From Porticoccaceae bacterium (lineage in GTDB: Bacteria > Pseudomonadota > Gammaproteobacteria > Pseudomonadales > Porticoccaceae): a stretch of 9,599 bases of DNA. Below are positions 6,184 through 9,599 of the stretch, piece after piece. Every line of letters starts with the position of its first letter. The stretch's first letter is position 1. Made by a program: the position numbers and the translations under genes. The stretch covers positions 1-9,599 of the forward strand of contig JALNZZ010000079.1 of assembly GCA_023229065.1 (NCBI GenBank), given 5' to 3'. Under the pieces are notes generated by a model, which was given only the letters and a program-made list of their open reading frames with translations, was not told the origin of the DNA and searched no databases.

Positions 6184-7029
6184 ATGGAATCTGGCAACGT
6201 TTCCCGGCTGCTTCCGCCCTCCGGGCGGGCAGCCGTCATGGGCATCCTCAATATCACGCCCGACTCCTTTTCTGATGGCGGCAGATTCTTTGCCGCCGGC
6301 AAACCCTCTTCCGATCTGATTCTGCGCGAAGCCGAGGCTATGGCCGTGGCTGGCGCAGATATTTTCGATATCGGTGGTGAGTCTACCCGTCCCGGCGCAG
6401 CGCCAGTGAGCGAAGCGGAGGAGCTGGAGCGAGTGGTACCGGTGGTGGCGCTGCTCAAAACGCACTTTGATATACCGGTGTCGGTGGATACCAGCTCGCC
6501 TGCGGTGATGAGGGAGGCGGCTGCGGCAGGCGCGGATATGATCAATGATGTCCGCGCCCTCACCCGGCCCGGTGCCTTGCAGACTGCGGCCGCTACCGGC
6601 TTGTCGGTCTGTCTGATGCACACACGGGGTGAGCCCGGCGCTATGCAAGGGCTGGCCAGCTATCAGGATGTGGTGGCCGAAGTGCGCGACTACTTGCGGC
6701 AGCGAGTCACCGCCTGTCGCGAGGCGGGCATTGCCACCCAGGCTATCGCTATCGACCCAGGTTTTGGCTTTGCCAAGAACCTGGAGCACAATCTGGCGCT
6801 GTTTCGCGCCCTTGATACCTTTGTCGCCGAAGGCTTTCCCGTGCTGGTGGGAGTGTCTCGCAAGCGCATGGTGGGTGAGTTGCTGGGGCGCGAGCTAGGC
6901 GATCGGCTGGCGGGCAGCCTGGCCCTGGCCTTGCTGGCCGTGCAGCAGGGCGCGCGTATAATCCGTGTTCACGATGTCGCCGCGACAGTGGACGTTCTAA
7001 AAGTTCTTACCGCAATCGAAGAAAGCTGA
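6184..7029 (+). CDS. folP: dihydropteroate synthase
   Basis: FolP condenses hydroxymethyldihydropterin pyrophosphate with p-aminobenzoate to form dihydropteroate in folate synthesis, and is the sulfonamide target. The 281-residue TIM-barrel protein is essentially the length of E. coli FolP. Visible motifs are MGILNITPDSFSDGG (19-33), FDIGGESTRPGA (61-72), PVSVDTS (98-104), INDVRAL (120-126), the flexible MHTRGEPGAMQ segment (146-155), IAIDPGFGFAKN (188-199), GVSRKRM with Lys227 (223-229) and IRVHDVA with Arg261 and His263. The Phe in DSFSDGG and the Pro in STRPGA, where sulfonamide-resistance changes often fall, have the ordinary residues, so nothing suggests a resistant sul-type enzyme. The ATG at 6184 has GAGG 11 nt upstream. 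glmM starts 4 nt after the stop, the usual folP-glmM coupling. Confidence 0.97.
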   Translation: MESGNVSRLLPPSGRAAVMGILNITPDSFSDGGRFFAAGKPSSDLILREAEAMAVAGADIFDIGGESTRPGAAPVSEAEELERVVPVVALLKTHFDIPVSVDTSSPAVMREAAAAGADMINDVRALTRPGALQTAAATGLSVCLMHTRGEPGAMQGLASYQDVVAEVRDYLRQRVTACREAGIATQAIAIDPGFGFAKNLEHNLALFRALDTFVAEGFPVLVGVSRKRMVGELLGRELGDRLAGSLALALLAVQQGARIIRVHDVAATVDVLKVLTAIEES

Positions 7030-7033
7030 TTCT

Positions 7034-8377
7034 ATGAGCAGACGTTATTTTGGAACCGACGGCATCCGAGGGCTGGTCGGACAGCCGCCTATTACTGCTG
7101 ACTTTGTACTCAAGTTGGGCTGGGCGGCCGGTAAGGTCTTTGGTGAAACAGCCAAGGGTCGCAAGCTTATTCTGGTGGGCAAAGATACCCGGGTGTCCGG
7201 ATACATGTTCGAATCCGCCCTGCAGGCGGGGATCATCGCCGCTGGTGTCGATGTGGGGCTGTTGGGGCCAATGCCAACGCCAGCAATTGCGTATTTGAGT
7301 CGTACTTTCCGTGCTCAGGCCGGAGTGGTAATCAGCGCTTCTCACAACCCCTACGACGACAACGGCATCAAGTTTTTTGGCGGTGATGGCTTCAAGCTGA
7401 GTGATGAAATCGAGAGCCGCATAGAGCACTATCTCGATTTGCCGATGGAGACAGGGCTATCGGAAAGGCTGGGGCGCGCCCACCGCATTGCCGATGCTGC
7501 CGGTCGCTATATCGAATTTTGCAAGAGCACAGTGCCGTCTGGTTTCAGCCTGTCCGGCCTGACAGTGGTTGTGGACTGCGCCCACGGCGCTACCTACCAT
7601 GTGGCACCTGATGTGCTGCGAGAGCTGGGTGCCCGGGTGATTGCGATGGGCGTTGAGCCAGACGGTATCAATATCAACGCCAACTGCGGCTCTACCCAGC
7701 CCCAGGCACTGGCACGCGAAGTGGTGGCCAGGGGCGCTGACCTGGGTATCGCGCTGGACGGTGATGGCGACCGGGTGATATTGGTCGATCGCCATGGTGC
7801 CGTGGTTGATGGGGATGGCATTCTGTTCGTGATTGCACGTCATCGCCACGGCGGCAGCGATGGCTGCGGCGGTGTCGTAGGCACTCTCATGTCCAACCAT
7901 GGCCTCAAGCTCGCTTTTGATCAACTGGGCATTCCCTTCGAGCGCGCCAAGGTGGGCGACCGCTATGTGATTGAATCGATGCGCCAGCACGGCTGGCTGT
8001 TGGGAGGCGAAAACTCCGGGCACATTGTCTGCGGGGACCTCACCACGACGGGTGACGGCATCGTCGCCGCTTTGCAGGTGCTGCGCGCCATGAGCGATAG
8101 CGGCAAGGCTCTCGACGAGCTCGTCGCCGATATGGAAATGCTGCCCCAGGTTATGATCAATGTGCCGGTGGCTGGTAAAGCATCGATTGCCGGCGCGCCG
8201 GAGATTGATGCGGCAGTGGCCGCTGCAGAAACAGCTCTGGCGGGTACCGGGCGAGTCCTGTTGCGTCCCTCTGGAACCGAACCGCTGATTCGCGTGATGG
8301 TGGAGGGTGCCGATGCCGACAAGGTGGCGGAGCTCGCCCGTCAAGTTGCCGACGTGGTGGAAAAAGTCCTGACATAA
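7034..8377 (+). CDS. glmM: phosphoglucosamine mutase
   Basis: GlmM converts glucosamine-6-phosphate to glucosamine-1-phosphate, the step feeding GlmU and hence UDP-GlcNAc for peptidoglycan and lipopolysaccharide. The 447-residue protein opens with the family hallmark RRYFGTDGIRG. It carries the active-site loop VVISASHNPYDDNGIKFF with phosphoserine Ser103, equivalent to E. coli Ser102. The Mg loop ALDGDGDR has Asp242, Asp244 and Asp246. The sugar-binding loop is GGENSGH (324-330), and the C-terminal phosphate-binding loop is RPSGTEPLIRVMVEG. A local His/Gly-rich segment (RHRHGGSDGCGG, about 269-280) replaces a differently composed stretch of equal length in E. coli, so it is not an insertion. 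The start is 4 nt after folP with a weak GAAAG ribosome binding site, which implies translational coupling. tpiA follows after 98 nt that carry their own promoter. Confidence 0.98.
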   Translation: MSRRYFGTDGIRGLVGQPPITADFVLKLGWAAGKVFGETAKGRKLILVGKDTRVSGYMFESALQAGIIAAGVDVGLLGPMPTPAIAYLSRTFRAQAGVVISASHNPYDDNGIKFFGGDGFKLSDEIESRIEHYLDLPMETGLSERLGRAHRIADAAGRYIEFCKSTVPSGFSLSGLTVVVDCAHGATYHVAPDVLRELGARVIAMGVEPDGININANCGSTQPQALAREVVARGADLGIALDGDGDRVILVDRHGAVVDGDGILFVIARHRHGGSDGCGGVVGTLMSNHGLKLAFDQLGIPFERAKVGDRYVIESMRQHGWLLGGENSGHIVCGDLTTTGDGIVAALQVLRAMSDSGKALDELVADMEMLPQVMINVPVAGKASIAGAPEIDAAVAAAETALAGTGRVLLRPSGTEPLIRVMVEGADADKVAELARQVADVVEKVLT

Positions 8378-8399
8378 AGGCGATTTCTGCTTGTATAAT
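8369..8399 (+). promoter_or_regulatory. sigma-70 promoter for tpiA-secG
   Basis: CTGACA (8369-8374, 5 of 6 matches to TTGACA) overlaps the glmM stop codon. It is followed by 19 bp and a perfect TATAAT (8394-8399). The spacer is about 2 bp longer than ideal. Transcription would start near 8406, giving a leader of about 70 nt to the GTG start of tpiA. It is the best -10 match seen between genes in the window and suggests that tpiA and secG can be expressed independently of the upstream genes. Confidence 0.65.
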
Positions 8400-8461
8400 G
8401 CCGGCGACTTGGCTACCATTTGCGCCCCTCAGAACAGAGCTTCGAGGGATGGCAGTAATCA

Positions 8462-8478
8462 GGGAGGCGGTAAGGGTG
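8462..8478 (+). promoter_or_regulatory. ribosome binding site selecting the GTG start of tpiA
   Basis: GGGAGG (8462-8467) lies 8 nt before GTG (8476), a near-perfect Shine-Dalgarno arrangement. The in-frame ATG at 8449 has GAGGG almost touching it, and the one at 8398 overlaps the TATAAT box, so both are poor candidates. Confidence 0.8.
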
Positions 8479-9225
8479 ACGCGAAAACCGCTGGTGGCGG
8501 GCAACTGGAAAATGCATGGTTCCCGCGATTTTGTGGCAGCGCATCTACAGGCATTGGAAGCTCCCCTGTCAGAGCTGGCGATTGATATTGCGGTGTTTCC
8601 TCCCGCTGTTTATCTGGATCTCGCCGCCCGACAGCTGGCAGGATTGCCCGTTGCGATTGGTGCCCAGGATCTGAGCCTGGAAGAGGACAGTGGCGCTTTT
8701 ACCGGCGAAGTATCGGGAGCCATGCTCAAAGATGTCGGTTGTAGCCTGGTATTGGTAGGCCACTCCGAGCGCCGTACAATTTACGGCGAAAGCAATGAGA
8801 CCGTGGCGAAGAAGTTTGTCGCCGCTTGCTCCGCTGGCCTGACGCCAGTGTTGTGCGTAGGGGAGACTCTCGAACAGCGCGAGGCAGGGGAAACCCAGCA
8901 GGTAGTGTCAGCTCAGCTGCAAGCAGTAGCTGCAGTGGCAGGTCTCGATCGACTGACAGCAAGTATTATTGCGTATGAGCCCGTATGGGCCATAGGCACG
9001 GGCAAAACGGCGACGCCGGATCAAGCCCAGGAAGTGCACCAAGGTATCCGCCACTGGCTGGGTGCCGAAGGTGCCAAAACGAGGATTTTATACGGCGGCA
9101 GTGTGAAGGCCGCCAATGCGCGGGAGCTTTTTTCCCGGCCCGATATCGACGGTGGCCTTATTGGCGGAGCCGCACTGGTGCCGGAGGAGTTTTCCGCAAT
9201 ATGCAGGTTGGCGGATCAACAGTAA
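8476..9225 (+). CDS. tpiA: triosephosphate isomerase
   Basis: TpiA interconverts dihydroxyacetone phosphate and glyceraldehyde-3-phosphate in glycolysis. From the GTG at 8476 the protein has 249 residues, the normal family size, and starts (M)TRKPLVAGNWKMHG, as homologues do. Catalytic residues are Asn10 and Lys12 in AGNWKMHG, His96 in LVGHSERR and Glu168 in AYEPVWAIGTGK. The flexible phosphate-gripping loop 6 follows that Glu. Phosphate-binding YGGSV (206-210) and GLIGGAAL (227-234) are present, as is the SGAFTGEVS segment. The in-frame frame extends upstream to an ATG at 8398, but that adds 26 residues with no family counterpart and would begin inside the predicted -10 box. The gene sits between glmM and secG, as in Pseudomonas-type genomes and unlike E. 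coli. Its TAA overlaps the secG ATG. Confidence 0.97.
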   Translation: MTRKPLVAGNWKMHGSRDFVAAHLQALEAPLSELAIDIAVFPPAVYLDLAARQLAGLPVAIGAQDLSLEEDSGAFTGEVSGAMLKDVGCSLVLVGHSERRTIYGESNETVAKKFVAACSAGLTPVLCVGETLEQREAGETQQVVSAQLQAVAAVAGLDRLTASIIAYEPVWAIGTGKTATPDQAQEVHQGIRHWLGAEGAKTRILYGGSVKAANARELFSRPDIDGGLIGGAALVPEEFSAICRLADQQ

Positions 9226-9578
9226 TGATGCAGATTGTTCTGGTAATACACTTGCTGATTGCCCTTGCGATTGTCGCCTTGGTGCTATTGCAGCAGGGCA
9301 AGGGTGCGGAAGCCGGTGCTTCTTTTGGTGCTGGTGCTTCCCAGACGCTTTTCGGCAGCTCAGGCAGCTGGAACTTTTTCAGCAAGGCGACAGCCCTCCT
9401 GGCGGCAGCTTTTTTTGTGACGAGTTTCAGTTTGGCAGTAATGGCCAAGCACAAGGCAGGGATGGGAGATTCCTTTATTCCTGTCGAGGAAGTTCCCAGC
9501 GGTATTATGCAGGGTGACATTCCGGTAGCGCCTCGCGATAATGGCGCCTCTGAAGTGCCGGAGCTTCCCGCTCCCTGA
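9225..9578 (+). CDS. secG: SecG subunit of the SecYEG preprotein translocon
   Basis: SecG is the small accessory subunit of the SecYEG channel and assists SecA-driven export across the inner membrane. The 117-residue protein has TM1 (about 3-22), the SecG signature loop LLQQGKGAEAGASFGAGASQTLFGS split across residues 21-45, and TM2 (about 54-73). A hydrophilic Pro/Glu-rich tail follows, of a length usual for proteobacterial SecG. The first ATG (9225-9227) overlaps the tpiA stop as TAATG; a second in-frame ATG follows at once (9228). GGA near 9213 gives only weak Shine-Dalgarno support, so initiation by coupling to tpiA termination is likely. The 21 nt after the stop hold no recognisable terminator. 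In related genomes a tRNA-Leu gene and the rimP-nusA-infB cluster often follow, but the window ends first. Confidence 0.96.
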   Translation: MMQIVLVIHLLIALAIVALVLLQQGKGAEAGASFGAGASQTLFGSSGSWNFFSKATALLAAAFFVTSFSLAVMAKHKAGMGDSFIPVEEVPSGIMQGDIPVAPRDNGASEVPELPAP

Positions 9579-9599
9579 TTTTCGAGCGTAGAGATTCGG

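Noticed and set aside
7838..7876. His/Gly-rich stretch in GlmM as a possible insertion or metal-binding element
   Set aside because: The segment between the conserved VIAR and VVGTLMSN has the same length as in E. coli GlmM, so it is ordinary loop divergence.
8398..8475. A 26-residue N-terminal extension of TpiA, or a short leader peptide
   Set aside because: The ATG lies partly in the TATAAT box, ahead of the expected transcript start. The residues have no counterpart in TpiA, and a better GTG start with GGGAGG lies downstream.
9579..9599. Possible terminator or tRNA-Leu start after secG
   Set aside because: Only 21 nt remain after the stop, with no stem plus T-tract and no recognisable tRNA 5' end.

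Overview
The window is about 9.6 kb of GC-rich, densely coding chromosomal DNA from a gammaproteobacterium. The product set, the order rlmE-ftsH-folP-glmM-tpiA-secG and the FtsH N-terminus (MNDMAKN behind a TTG start) all resemble Pseudomonas-like or marine gammaproteobacteria. A finer placement, for example in the Cellvibrionales/Halieaceae, is only a guess. There are no mobile elements, CRISPR arrays, RNA genes, prophage genes or compositionally foreign islands.

The left half (1-3397) is on the minus strand and reads, in transcription order, yhbY (ribosome-associated CRM-domain RNA-binding protein), gpmI (cofactor-independent phosphoglycerate mutase), envC (degenerate LytM activator of septal amidases) and the first 50 codons of a ctpA/prc-type S41 protease that runs off the left edge. 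gpmI and envC overlap by 14 nt, and envC starts with TTG or GTG. A 173-nt gap separates yhbY from gpmI. It holds a plausible gpmI promoter and a perfect 6-bp inverted repeat.

A 151-bp divergent control region (3398-3548) carries a minus-strand promoter for yhbY and an extended -10 promoter for the plus-strand cluster. That cluster is rlmE (23S rRNA U2552 2'-O-methyltransferase), ftsH (membrane AAA+ zinc protease), folP (dihydropteroate synthase), glmM (phosphoglucosamine mutase), tpiA (triosephosphate isomerase) and secG (translocon subunit). Further promoters are visible before ftsH (extended -10) and before tpiA (consensus TATAAT). tpiA uses a GTG start with a strong Shine-Dalgarno sequence and overlaps secG by one base (TAATG).

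The genes fall into a few housekeeping themes: ribosome maturation (YhbY, RlmE), glycolysis (GpmI, TpiA), cell-envelope growth and division (EnvC, the S41 protease, GlmM making the UDP-GlcNAc precursor), membrane protein quality control and export (FtsH, SecG) and folate synthesis (FolP). All complete proteins have near-standard length and intact key residues. I found no convincing undescribed system; the points worth a second look concern start codons, promoters, small inverted repeats and the gene-order junction next to yhbY.
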